A stretch of DNA of 64,000 bases from Paenibacillus sp. NFR01. GTDB lineage: Bacteria; Bacillota; Bacilli; Paenibacillales; Paenibacillaceae. Position numbers and translations under genes: made by a program. Below are positions 17,096 to 25,006 of the stretch, one piece after another. The DNA lies in assembly GCF_900111565.1 (NCBI RefSeq), contig NZ_FOIK01000005.1, positions 124,001-188,000 on the forward strand. Reading direction: 5' to 3'. Under the pieces are notes generated by a model. That model saw nothing but the letters and a program-made list of their open reading frames with translations, had not been told where the DNA came from and searched no databases. Position 1 is the first letter of the stretch. Every line of letters starts with the position of its first letter.

Positions 17096-17118
17096 GGGTA
17101 TGAAGGGGGCGGAAACCA

Positions 17119-19680
17119 ATGAATGACTATCAAAACTCGGCATATCTGGGCGTCTTTCTGGATGAAATGGACGAGCAGCTTCAATGCCTGGATGAATCGC
17201 TGCTGGCGCTGGAATGCGACGGCTGCAAGGACCAGACGATTCAAAGAATCTTCAGGGCGGCTCATACGCTGAAGGGCTCCTCTGCGGTGATGGGCTTTGA
17301 GCGCCTGAACAAGCTTACCCACCAGATGGAGAGCGTGCTGGATCTGCTTCGCAACGGACAGCTGGGTGTGTCATCCGAATTGTTGAACATTCTGTTTGAT
17401 TGCATCGATTATATTAAGCAGCTTCGGCAATCCATCCTTGGGGGAGTCATGGCCGAAGGAGATATTTCGGCGCTGTCGGACCGGTTGACCGGCGTACGGG
17501 AAGCCGCAGGCATAATGCCCGTCCAAGGCGGCGCAGCGGAACCAAAGGTGGCTTCTCCGCTGCAAATCGCCTTCGACCCCGGACAAAAGACCCGAATTCA
17601 GTCCGCTTTGGCCGACGGCTTCGAGGTGATGGCGATAAATGTCCATTTGTCGGAGCAGGAGTCGATGAAATATGTGCGGGCCAAACTGGTGGAGCTGAAC
17701 TTGCTGGAACACGGGGAACTTGTCGTATGCCATCCCGAGTTGGGGACTATTGAGCAGGACGAGCATTTTTCCGGAACGATCATGTATGTCCTTGTCTCCA
17801 GGCAAAGCCCGCAGGACATATTGCGGAGCCTGAATCAGGTGTCGCAGATTCATTCCGTACACATTGAATACATTACCGGGCAGAACCTAAACGGCTTTCA
17901 AGCCGGGAAGGAGGTCCAGGCTCCGGTTGCCCGGAGCGCTGCTAAGGAGGCGGAACCGAAAGCGGCGGCGGAAAGCAAAGTACAGGTGTCTCAGACTGTG
18001 CGCGTCGATGTGGAACGTCTGGAGAATCTGCTTAATTTGGTCGGCGAACTGATTATCGACAATACCCGCCTAAGCAGTATCCGCACGAAGCTGAACGAGC
18101 AGTTCAAGGACAATGCCGATATTCAGATCCTGAACGATATAACCCATCATCTGAGCAATGTCGTCGGCGACCTGCAGGAGGGGATGATGAAGACGCGGAT
18201 GCTGCCCATGGAGCATTTATTCGGCCGTTTCCCGCGAATGGTACGCGATTTGGCGCAGAAATCGGGTAAAGAAATTGAACTCATTATTGAAGGCAAAGAA
18301 ACGGAATTGGACCGGACATTGATCGAGGAAATCAGTGATCCGCTGATCCATATCCTGCGGAATTCGGCCGATCACGGACTGGAGGCTCCGGAGGAACGCA
18401 CCCAAAAAGGCAAGCCTTTCAAAGGCACGATCGTCCTTCGGGCCAGCCATCAGGGCAATATGATCGTGATTACAATTGCAGATGACGGACGGGGCATCGA
18501 TGTCGGCAAAGTGAAGGATGCGGCCGTCCGAAAAGGGTTTGTGACCGAAGAAGAAGCGGCTGGTATGACGGACAAGGAACTGACCGGACTGATCTTCCGT
18601 TCTGGCGTCTCGACGGCAAAGCAGGTGACGGACTTGTCCGGACGGGGGGTAGGAATGGATATCGTCAAGTCGCATATCGAGAAGCTCAACGGCGAAATCG
18701 ATATCGAAACTACGCGGGGCGAAGGAACCGTGTTTACGATCAAGGTTCCTTTGACGCTGGCGATCATCCGGGCGCTTCTGGTCAAGCTGGGGGCAAGTAC
18801 CTTTGCCGTGCCTCTTGTGAACGTCAACGAAATCTTCAAGCTGAAGGCAGCCGATGTCCGGGTGGTTCAAGGCAAAGAAGTCTGCCTGTTCCGCGATCAG
18901 GTCCTGCCGCTGATCCGTCTGCACGGCAAGCTTAACGTCCGCTCCGAGAAAGAGCAGGACCGAATGTTTGTCGTAATTATCGGGCAGGGGGACAAGCGGG
19001 TCTGCCTGGTCGTCGACCAGACGATCGGCAATCAGGAGATCGTGATCAAGTCGCTCGGGAACTACATTGGAAGCGTTCCTTATCTAGCCGGCTCCACGAT
19101 CCTCGGCGACGGCCACGTGGCGCATATCCTTGATGTCGGCTCCGTCGTTCGGGAATTCGGGTCTTATCAGGAGCAGCGGCTTCCGGGAATGATGGAAGAG
19201 GCCAAGCTTCATTCACGGGAAGAAAAATATGTCACCTTCCAACTGGGAAGTATGGACTTTGGCATTCCAATTCGTAAAATGAAAGAGATTGTGCCTTTAC
19301 CGGATATCCATCCGCTGGTATTCGAGCCTTCGCATGTGATGGGAATGATGAACTTGCGCGGAACGCTTCTGCCTGTCTATGATTTGCGCAGCAATTTGGG
19401 CATGGATTATGCGGAGCCTTCCTACAGCTCCCGAATCATGATCTGCGAGGTATCGGGCCATGAGGTGGGCCTCCTGGTCGATAAGGTGACGAAGGTAAGA
19501 AGTCTGTCCCGGTCGGATATGGAAGAGGCGCCGGGCCATGTCATGCACAATCTGGGCTTTCTGGATGCCATTTATAAGAAGGAACCGCAATTTATATTAT
19601 TGCTGAATTTAGAGAAGATGATGAATCTCGAACATTCTAAACAGAAAGAGGTTGGTACAAATGGGGAATTCAGCGCATGA
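17119..19680 (+). CDS. cheA: Chemotaxis-type histidine kinase CheA with an extra C-terminal CheW domain
   Basis: 853 residues, longer than standard CheA (about 650-700). P1 HPt domain with H49 (RAAHTLKGSSAVMGF), a P2-like domain (about 155-255), P3 dimerisation, P4 ATPase (DPLIHILRNSADHGLE; DDGRGIDVGKV; GRGVGMDIVKSHIEKL), P5 CheW-like domain, and then a second CheW domain from about residue 700 (YVTFQLGSMDFGIPIRKMKEIVPLP, GMMNLRGTLLPVYDLR). No cheY, cheB or cheR is linked, so the phosphate acceptor is unknown. The 3' end overlaps the STAS gene by 20 nt, tying the array to the partner-switch genes. Confidence 0.94.
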   Translation: MNDYQNSAYLGVFLDEMDEQLQCLDESLLALECDGCKDQTIQRIFRAAHTLKGSSAVMGFERLNKLTHQMESVLDLLRNGQLGVSSELLNILFDCIDYIKQLRQSILGGVMAEGDISALSDRLTGVREAAGIMPVQGGAAEPKVASPLQIAFDPGQKTRIQSALADGFEVMAINVHLSEQESMKYVRAKLVELNLLEHGELVVCHPELGTIEQDEHFSGTIMYVLVSRQSPQDILRSLNQVSQIHSVHIEYITGQNLNGFQAGKEVQAPVARSAAKEAEPKAAAESKVQVSQTVRVDVERLENLLNLVGELIIDNTRLSSIRTKLNEQFKDNADIQILNDITHHLSNVVGDLQEGMMKTRMLPMEHLFGRFPRMVRDLAQKSGKEIELIIEGKETELDRTLIEEISDPLIHILRNSADHGLEAPEERTQKGKPFKGTIVLRASHQGNMIVITIADDGRGIDVGKVKDAAVRKGFVTEEEAAGMTDKELTGLIFRSGVSTAKQVTDLSGRGVGMDIVKSHIEKLNGEIDIETTRGEGTVFTIKVPLTLAIIRALLVKLGASTFAVPLVNVNEIFKLKAADVRVVQGKEVCLFRDQVLPLIRLHGKLNVRSEKEQDRMFVVIIGQGDKRVCLVVDQTIGNQEIVIKSLGNYIGSVPYLAGSTILGDGHVAHILDVGSVVREFGSYQEQRLPGMMEEAKLHSREEKYVTFQLGSMDFGIPIRKMKEIVPLPDIHPLVFEPSHVMGMMNLRGTLLPVYDLRSNLGMDYAEPSYSSRIMICEVSGHEVGLLVDKVTKVRSLSRSDMEEAPGHVMHNLGFLDAIYKKEPQFILLLNLEKMMNLEHSKQKEVGTNGEFSA

Positions 19681-20002
19681 GCATATCCAGCTCTTGTCAT
19701 GGAATAAAGACGTAACGTTGAAGAATGTGGATGAATTTCGGCTGTCTCTGCTTAGCCTGATAGAGAATGACAAGAAAAAAATGATTTTGGAGCTAAGCCA
19801 GGTAGCGTACCTGAACAGCGCCGCGCTCGGCGTAATTGCCGATGCGGTCATCTCCTCGGGGCGTTCGGGCAAAGAATTGGTCATTGCCGGCATTCAATCC
19901 ACGGTGAGCGAAATTTTTAAGATCGTTCACTTTCACACGTTCATGAAGATATTTACCGAGGTGCAGGACGCCTATCTCTATCTTCAGGGGGAGAACGGAT
20001 GA
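19661..20002 (+). CDS. STAS-domain anti-anti-sigma factor-like protein
   Basis: 113 residues, a single STAS domain. The phosphorylation loop reads YLNSAALGV where SpoIIAA/RsbV have MDSSGLGV or MDSTGLGV. Ser53 sits at the phosphoserine position, while the usual Asp before it is Asn and the following Gly is Ala. In partner switches the unphosphorylated STAS protein binds the kinase and frees its client; the PP2C phosphatase reactivates it. The ATG at 19661 (inside the end of cheA) follows AAAGAGG; an in-frame TTG at 19652 lacks room for a ribosome binding site. The stop overlaps the next start. Confidence 0.9.
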   Translation: MGNSAHEHIQLLSWNKDVTLKNVDEFRLSLLSLIENDKKKMILELSQVAYLNSAALGVIADAVISSGRSGKELVIAGIQSTVSEIFKIVHFHTFMKIFTEVQDAYLYLQGENG

Positions 20003-20418
20003 GTGAGGCGTCTGGTGAGATCCACACTGAGCTATTGATCATGCATAATTCGGATGATATCGTCAAGGCGATGGACATCACGAGGAGCCTTGCAGAGCTC
20101 ACAGGCTTCTCTGAGCATGATTGTGTGCTCCTGCAGCTGGTGACGGAGGAGGCCTGCATGAACGCGTTCGAGCATGGGTGTCCGATGGGCAACTGCGAGT
20201 TCAGGATCAGTTGGACCGTTGACGCGGACGCCATGGAAATAACCGTATGCCAAAGCGGGGAATTTGAACTGCAGCCGAACCGCGAGGCTCCCTTAAAAGG
20301 GGGTTCCCGCGGAAGAGGGCTGATTTTGATTCAAAGTATCATGGATGAAACCCGGTTGATTCCAACGGGGATCTATGTGTCTCTTGTGATGCGTAAAGGC
20401 AGGGGACATGCACATTGA
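19999..20418 (+). CDS. RsbW/SpoIIAB-like HATPase protein with altered ATP site
   Basis: 139 residues of the HATPase_c_2 (anti-sigma serine kinase) family. The N box is present (VTEEACMNAFEHG), as is a G2-like segment (GGSRGRGLILIQSIMDE). The second motif, normally DxGxG, reads QSGEF, so the adenine-contacting aspartate is missing. The protein may bind nucleotide weakly or act as a pure binding partner. Start and stop overlap the neighbouring genes (ATGA; then TTGA), indicating stoichiometric translation with the STAS protein and the phosphatase. No sigma factor gene is nearby, so its client is unknown. Confidence 0.85.
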   Translation: MSEASGEIHTELLIMHNSDDIVKAMDITRSLAELTGFSEHDCVLLQLVTEEACMNAFEHGCPMGNCEFRISWTVDADAMEITVCQSGEFELQPNREAPLKGGSRGRGLILIQSIMDETRLIPTGIYVSLVMRKGRGHAH

Positions 20419-22139
20419 ATATACGGGGAACTTCTTATAGAAGCTGGGTTTCGAGATACAGTCTTATCCTGGTGCTTTTCGCGATTTCCCTAGCCGATCT
20501 GATTCAATTATTCGGTAAAAAAGAATATGGAATCATGTTGTTCCTGCATATTATGGTTCAAAATCTCCTCATGCTCCTGCTGTATTTTTTGTACAGGCAG
20601 AAAGAGCGTTACACGAAAAATCTGATGGAAAACGAGCAGCGGTACCAATCGCTGTTTCTATATAACAATGCCGGGATCTACGTGATTAACATGGACGGTA
20701 CCTTGAATAGCGTAAGCCCCGCTTTATCAGCTTCCCTTGGCTATGCGGAGGATGAAATCATCGGGCGGCCGTTCGGTGCCCTTTTTGCACCGCCGGACGC
20801 TACCTTACTTCAACAGTCGTTCCAGGGCATTGTCAGCGGGGAAATCGTAACCTCTTCGCGAAAAATAAAAATACGGCATAAACAGGGGAATTATCTTGTA
20901 TTTGATTTATCGAGCGTCGCCCTCCGGGTCAAGGACAAGATTCAGGGCGTGATCGGCTTCGCCAGGGATATCACCGAGTTCGAAAGAGTCCAGGAAGAGC
21001 TGAGCCAGATGCAGACGCATGTGAATAATATTTTTGAGAGCATCGATATCGTGCTCTGGTCCCGGGACGTGGCGACGGATCGGGTGACCATGCTTTCACC
21101 GGCTTGCGTGAAACTGTTCGGGTATACGCCCGATCAATATCTGGCCAACCCGGGCCTTTGGAACGAGCAGGTCTACGAGATGGACCGGGAGGCCGTAAAT
21201 CAACGGACGGTCCGGATCCTTGCCGGTGATCTTCAAGCGAATACGATGGAATACCGCATTGTTCATCAGAACGGGGAGATCCGCTGGATGGAGAGTCGCA
21301 TGTTCCCCGTGATGAACAAGAGAAGGGAAATTACGGATCTCAATGGCGTCATTCTGGATATTACGGATAAGAAGAGGGTGGAAGAAAATCAGCGGATGGA
21401 TTTGAATTTGGCCCGGCGGGTTCAGAAAAGCGTGCTCAGCCAGCCGTTCCATACGCCTTCTTTTGCGATCAGTGCCAGGCATATTCCTTCCCGGCAGCTT
21501 GGTGGGGACATGTATGTCTGGCATCAGATCGACGCGTACCGGTACGGAGTACTCATTATGGACGTCATGGGAGAAGGCGTTTCTTCCTCTCTGATCTGCA
21601 TGTCGCTGCATGCGCTGCTCAAAGGCATCATTGTCGCCTGCGTGGATCCGGAGGATGTAATCACGGAGTTGAATAACCATATGAACCGGCTCTTCAGTGA
21701 TAATATTACGTTCACGCATTTCTATTTTACCGCCATTTATACCGTCGTGGACCTGAAGGCAAAACGCCTGGATTATATTAATGCCGGACATCCGAGCGGT
21801 CTGGTCATGGAGGAATCCGGAGCGATACATGAACTGTCGTCGACCTGCATTCCTATCGGCCTTATGCCGGACATGACTGTGAAGAAACAATCGGTTCCAT
21901 TTCAGGGGAATACGAGGATTCTGCTGTATACGGACGGTTTGATTGAAGTCCCGGGCAAATTGCTGCGTGAACAAATCGATTGGGTCATTCGTGAGATGAG
22001 AAACACTCGGATGATGCCTATGTCTTTCTTTTTGGAGAAGCTGTTATCCCTGAGCGCAGGCAATACAAACGAAAATCCCGATGACGTCTGCATGATTTGC
22101 ATGGATATCGCGGCGGAATCTCATGCGGAAGAAGGATAG
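20415..22139 (+). CDS. Membrane PAS-PP2C (SpoIIE/RsbU-type) serine phosphatase
   Basis: 574 residues. Two N-terminal membrane segments (YSLILVLFAISLADLIQLF and MLFLHIMVQNLLMLLLYFLY), PAS1 (about 75-190), PAS2 with PAC (about 200-320), and a SpoIIE-type PP2C domain (345-565) keeping the metal-binding motifs GGD, DVMGEG and YTDGLIE. It should dephosphorylate the STAS protein encoded two genes upstream. The TTG start overlaps the previous stop (TTGA) and AGGCAGGGG precedes it, so translation is coupled. No receiver domain is fused, so how CheA activity would reach it is not visible. Confidence 0.92.
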   Translation: MNIRGTSYRSWVSRYSLILVLFAISLADLIQLFGKKEYGIMLFLHIMVQNLLMLLLYFLYRQKERYTKNLMENEQRYQSLFLYNNAGIYVINMDGTLNSVSPALSASLGYAEDEIIGRPFGALFAPPDATLLQQSFQGIVSGEIVTSSRKIKIRHKQGNYLVFDLSSVALRVKDKIQGVIGFARDITEFERVQEELSQMQTHVNNIFESIDIVLWSRDVATDRVTMLSPACVKLFGYTPDQYLANPGLWNEQVYEMDREAVNQRTVRILAGDLQANTMEYRIVHQNGEIRWMESRMFPVMNKRREITDLNGVILDITDKKRVEENQRMDLNLARRVQKSVLSQPFHTPSFAISARHIPSRQLGGDMYVWHQIDAYRYGVLIMDVMGEGVSSSLICMSLHALLKGIIVACVDPEDVITELNNHMNRLFSDNITFTHFYFTAIYTVVDLKAKRLDYINAGHPSGLVMEESGAIHELSSTCIPIGLMPDMTVKKQSVPFQGNTRILLYTDGLIEVPGKLLREQIDWVIREMRNTRMMPMSFFLEKLLSLSAGNTNENPDDVCMICMDIAAESHAEEG

Positions 22140-22183
22140 CTGATTTAGGGATAAAATAGATTTCCGTCATTCCCATACTCCTG

Positions 22184-22189
22184 TATAAT
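22184..22189 (+). promoter_or_regulatory. -10 element upstream of the small membrane protein gene
   Basis: TATAAT with a poor -35 (TTTCCG at 22161-22166, 17-nt spacing). The predicted start near 22196 supports the GTG at 22218 as the gene start. Confidence 0.5.
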
Positions 22190-22217
22190 CTTGGTATATC
22201 GGATGGGGGGGTTGCTT

Positions 22218-22532
22218 GTGGAAAATTCAAGAACATTGAAGTGGATAACGGGCATCATGGAAGGGGTGCTGGCGATACCGTTTTTAGGCGGCCTGATCGT
22301 AATGGGAACCGGCTATACGGTGCTGGGCCTGATGTTCATCCTGCACGTCGTTACGCTGGTGGTCGGTTACAGAGCAAAGGATTCGTATGGCGGCTCGGTA
22401 CTCGGAATTATTACCTCGGCGCTGGCCTGGATCCCGTTTCTCGGCTGGATCCTGCACGTGCTTACCGCGGTGTTCCTGCTCATTTCCGCCGCGCGGAACC
22501 GGCGCTCATCGATGACGATTTACCGGGGATAG
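22218..22532 (+). CDS. Small membrane protein of unknown function
   Basis: 104 residues with three hydrophobic segments (GVLAIPFLGGLIVMGTGYTVLGLMFILHVV; GSVLGIITSALAWIPFLGWILHVLTAVFLLI, the latter long enough for two passes). The GTG at 22218 is preferred because a run of G (22205-22211) provides the ribosome binding site and the promoter is only about 30 nt upstream. There is no recognised domain. It stands alone after the chemosensory operon and before a long hairpin. Confidence 0.7.
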   Translation: MENSRTLKWITGIMEGVLAIPFLGGLIVMGTGYTVLGLMFILHVVTLVVGYRAKDSYGGSVLGIITSALAWIPFLGWILHVLTAVFLLISAARNRRSSMTIYRG

Positions 22533-22602
22533 CTCCGGCGTCCGGCGCCATGTCAGCATAGCTTTTATGTTTGAATAATGTTATAGGATTGCATCAAATA
22601 CT

Positions 22603-22654
22603 AAAGAGTGTCCCGCCGTTCCCGACTGTCTTCGGGGATGGCGGGACACTCTTT
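22603..22654. terminator. Long hairpin between convergent genes
   Basis: A perfect 15-bp stem (AAAGAGTGTCCCGCC and its complement) closes a 22-nt loop that contains a small CCCCGA/TCGGGG-like inner pairing. The 3' end of the stem is CTTT on either strand but there is no long T tract. It lies 4 nt from the stop of the minus-strand gene and probably serves as terminator or 3' stabiliser. Confidence 0.65.
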
Positions 22655-22657
22655 CGT

Positions 22658-23695
22658 TTAACGCTGACCCCGATACCGAATCCGGTAGACGGCGGGGGTC
22701 AGATGCACGAAACGCTTAAATGTCTTGATAAAATAACCCGCATCGCAGAAGCCGAGCGCATCGCTGATCTGATGTACCGGCTGATCCGTTGTCTCCAGCA
22801 TTTGCTTGGCCCATTCCACTTTCAGCCGGGGGGCAAAAACGGAAAATCGCTCCCCGGTTTCCTTTGCGAAGATGCGGCTGAAATAACTTGGGCTGATATG
22901 GCACTGCTTGGCCATCTCCTCCAGCGTAATATTCCGGCTCTTGTGCCGGTAGAAATAATCAAAGGCCGGCTGCAGCAGCGGGTTGGACGGACGGATCGGC
23001 TGGGCGGCCAGTCCTCGGACCGAATGTTCGACCAGCGTATGGGACAGCTCGCTTTGCATCGCCTGCAGCTTGCCGAAGCCCTGCTCCATCGCCGGGGCGA
23101 AATCGGCGGAAGAGCTGGCGTTGTCCGCCGTCAGGGTCTTTTTATACATTTGAATCGTTGCATTCTTCGTTATCGCTTCTCCGACAATATAATTGCAGAG
23201 GTGAAATAACATGTCGGCGGTGGTTGCGACCTCTTCATAGGTCAAAGTCGGCAAGGAGCGGTAATCGGTCTCCAGCGCCTTGAATTTGTCCTCCGTCTCG
23301 GCGCTGGGCGGCCGGGAGACGAGCTGTTCAAGCTGTTCGTCGGAATCCTTCAGCTTGATTTGGCCGGCCATCACGGCTCCGATATACTGATTGTCGATAA
23401 TGATGGGAATGGCAATATCGATGATATTGAAATGGCATTTGTAGATATAGGGTTTGTTGAGCCGAACGGCTTCCAGTCCGCCCCTCGCATCGCATTTCTG
23501 GCAGTACGGGGACAGCGCGTCATCCTTGCGGACGCCTTGGCAGAAGGGCTGGCAGTAGCTGTGCTTGGATACCGGAACCCCTTTGTAATTGACGGTGATG
23601 ATGGCCATTTTGGTGACCAGCGCAAGGGAGTCCTGCAGCGTATGCCATTTCTCCAGATCAATAATGTTCTCCAAATGGAACAGCGGATTGCTCAT
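22658..23695 (-). CDS. PocR-domain AraC-family transcriptional regulator
   Basis: 345 residues. The N-terminal PocR sensory domain (ENIIDLEKWHTLQDSLALVTKMAIITVNYKG) carries a cysteine cluster (CQPFC, YCQKCDARGG) followed by IDIAIPIIIDNQYIGAVMAGQ. The C-terminal AraC double HTH starts near residue 245 (ITLEEMAKQCHISPSYFSRIFAKETGE, ISDALGFCDAGYFIKTFKRF). PocR of Salmonella activates propanediol/cobalamin genes, and the domain is thought to bind small diols or similar. The ATG at 23695 follows AAGGAGTG by 7 nt; a longer frame to 23800 lacks support. It is divergent from gldA-dhaKL and likely their activator. Confidence 0.9.
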   Translation of the reverse strand: MSNPLFHLENIIDLEKWHTLQDSLALVTKMAIITVNYKGVPVSKHSYCQPFCQGVRKDDALSPYCQKCDARGGLEAVRLNKPYIYKCHFNIIDIAIPIIIDNQYIGAVMAGQIKLKDSDEQLEQLVSRPPSAETEDKFKALETDYRSLPTLTYEEVATTADMLFHLCNYIVGEAITKNATIQMYKKTLTADNASSSADFAPAMEQGFGKLQAMQSELSHTLVEHSVRGLAAQPIRPSNPLLQPAFDYFYRHKSRNITLEEMAKQCHISPSYFSRIFAKETGERFSVFAPRLKVEWAKQMLETTDQPVHQISDALGFCDAGYFIKTFKRFVHLTPAVYRIRYRGQR

Positions 23696-23775
23696 GGGGT
23701 TCACTCCTTGGATATGGATGCAGGTACAGCGCAAGATTATTCTATTTTTTAAGTATATAGCAAGAAAACACAACG

Positions 23776-23789
23776 TGAAAGCGCTTGAA
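23776..23789 (+). promoter_or_regulatory. CcpA cre-like site upstream of gldA
   Basis: TGAAAGCGCTTGAA matches the catabolite-responsive element consensus (TGNAARCGNWWWCA) except near its 3' end. It lies between the divergent PocR regulator and gldA, upstream of a possible -35 (TTGGCA, 23794-23799). Confidence 0.5.
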
Positions 23790-23867
23790 TTTGTTGGCAA
23801 AACTCAATGATTACCGTTTATGGGCAGACTATACTGGATGTAATACAGATCCAAGGAGGAGTTTATC

Positions 23868-25004
23868 ATGAGAAAAGCCTTTATCAGCCCGACCAAATAT
23901 GTGCAGGGTGAAGATGAACTGTTCAATTTGGGGTACTTTGTGAAGACCTTCGGCAACTCGGCGCTGCTCATTGCCCATCCGGAGGATGTAAAACGGGTAC
24001 GGGCAAAGCTGGATTATACCATAAATAAATTCAATATCACGCTGGTGGAAAGCAACTTCGGCGGCGAATGCTCGCGCGAGGAGGTCCGGCGGCTCCAGGG
24101 TTTGGCGAAGGACAATGCCTGTTCCTGCACGATCGGTCTGGGCGGCGGCAAGGCGATTGATACCGCAAAATGCGTAGCCGAAGGCGAAGCGCTGATTATC
24201 GTTCCGACGATCGCGGCGACCGATGCCCCGACCAGCCATTCGGCAGTGCTCTACACTCCCGATGGACAATTTGATGACTACGCCTACTTCAAGCAGAGTC
24301 CAAGCGTGGTCATGATTGACACAACGGTGATCGCGGCGGCACCGACCCGGTTTCTGGTTTCCGGCATGGGCGATGCGCTTTCCACGTATTTTGAAGCCCG
24401 GGCGACCTCGAATTCGTATTCCAACGTGAACGCAGGGCTGCCATGCGGTGTACGGGAGGGTGCTTGCGGTCCGGCAAAGGGAACCAACACAGCGCTTGCG
24501 CTGGCCAAATTCTGCTACGAAACCTTGCTGAAGGATGGACCAAGCGCCAAGGTGGCCTGTGATTGCAATCTGGTCACGCCGGCGCTGGAAAATATTATCG
24601 AAGCGAATATTCTGCTGTCGGGACTCGGATTTGAAAGCGGCGGATTGGCCGCTGCCCATGCGATCCATAACGGTCTGACCTCTCTTGCGGGAACGCACCA
24701 CTATTACCATGGCGAGAAGGTAGCCTTCAGCACGATTGCCCAACTGGTGCTGGAGAATGCCGATCAAGACGAGCTGCAGGAAGTGCTGGATTTCTGCATC
24801 GCCGTGGGTCTTCCTGTCTGTCTGGCAGACATCGGCGTGGATAGCGTTTCAGCGGAAGAACTGCTGGAGGTGGCCCGCAAAGCCTGCATTCCTGAAGAGT
24901 CGATTCATTCAATGCCGTTTCCGGTAACGGCGGAGGCGGTGGCCGCTGCCATCCGGGTAGCCGATCAGCTGGGCCGGAATTATAAACAGGGCAGAGGTGC
25001 ATAA
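23868..25004 (+). CDS. gldA: Glycerol dehydrogenase
   Basis: 378 residues of the iron-containing alcohol dehydrogenase superfamily, GldA branch: the NAD-binding GLGGGKAIDTAKCVA motif, then PTIAATDAPTSHSAVLY, and the metal-ligand histidines (SGGLAAAHAIHNGL; HHYYHGEKVAF). It oxidises glycerol to dihydroxyacetone with NAD. AAGGAGG lies 9 nt upstream of the ATG. The next gene, a dihydroxyacetone kinase, starts 2 nt after the stop, so oxidation and phosphorylation are made from one transcript. Confidence 0.95.
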   Translation: MRKAFISPTKYVQGEDELFNLGYFVKTFGNSALLIAHPEDVKRVRAKLDYTINKFNITLVESNFGGECSREEVRRLQGLAKDNACSCTIGLGGGKAIDTAKCVAEGEALIIVPTIAATDAPTSHSAVLYTPDGQFDDYAYFKQSPSVVMIDTTVIAAAPTRFLVSGMGDALSTYFEARATSNSYSNVNAGLPCGVREGACGPAKGTNTALALAKFCYETLLKDGPSAKVACDCNLVTPALENIIEANILLSGLGFESGGLAAAHAIHNGLTSLAGTHHYYHGEKVAFSTIAQLVLENADQDELQEVLDFCIAVGLPVCLADIGVDSVSAEELLEVARKACIPEESIHSMPFPVTAEAVAAAIRVADQLGRNYKQGRGA

Positions 25005-25006
25005 TC

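Noticed and set aside
22571..23209. 212-codon frame opposite the PocR/AraC gene
   Set aside because: Begins within the hairpin region and runs antisense to conserved AraC and PocR motifs.
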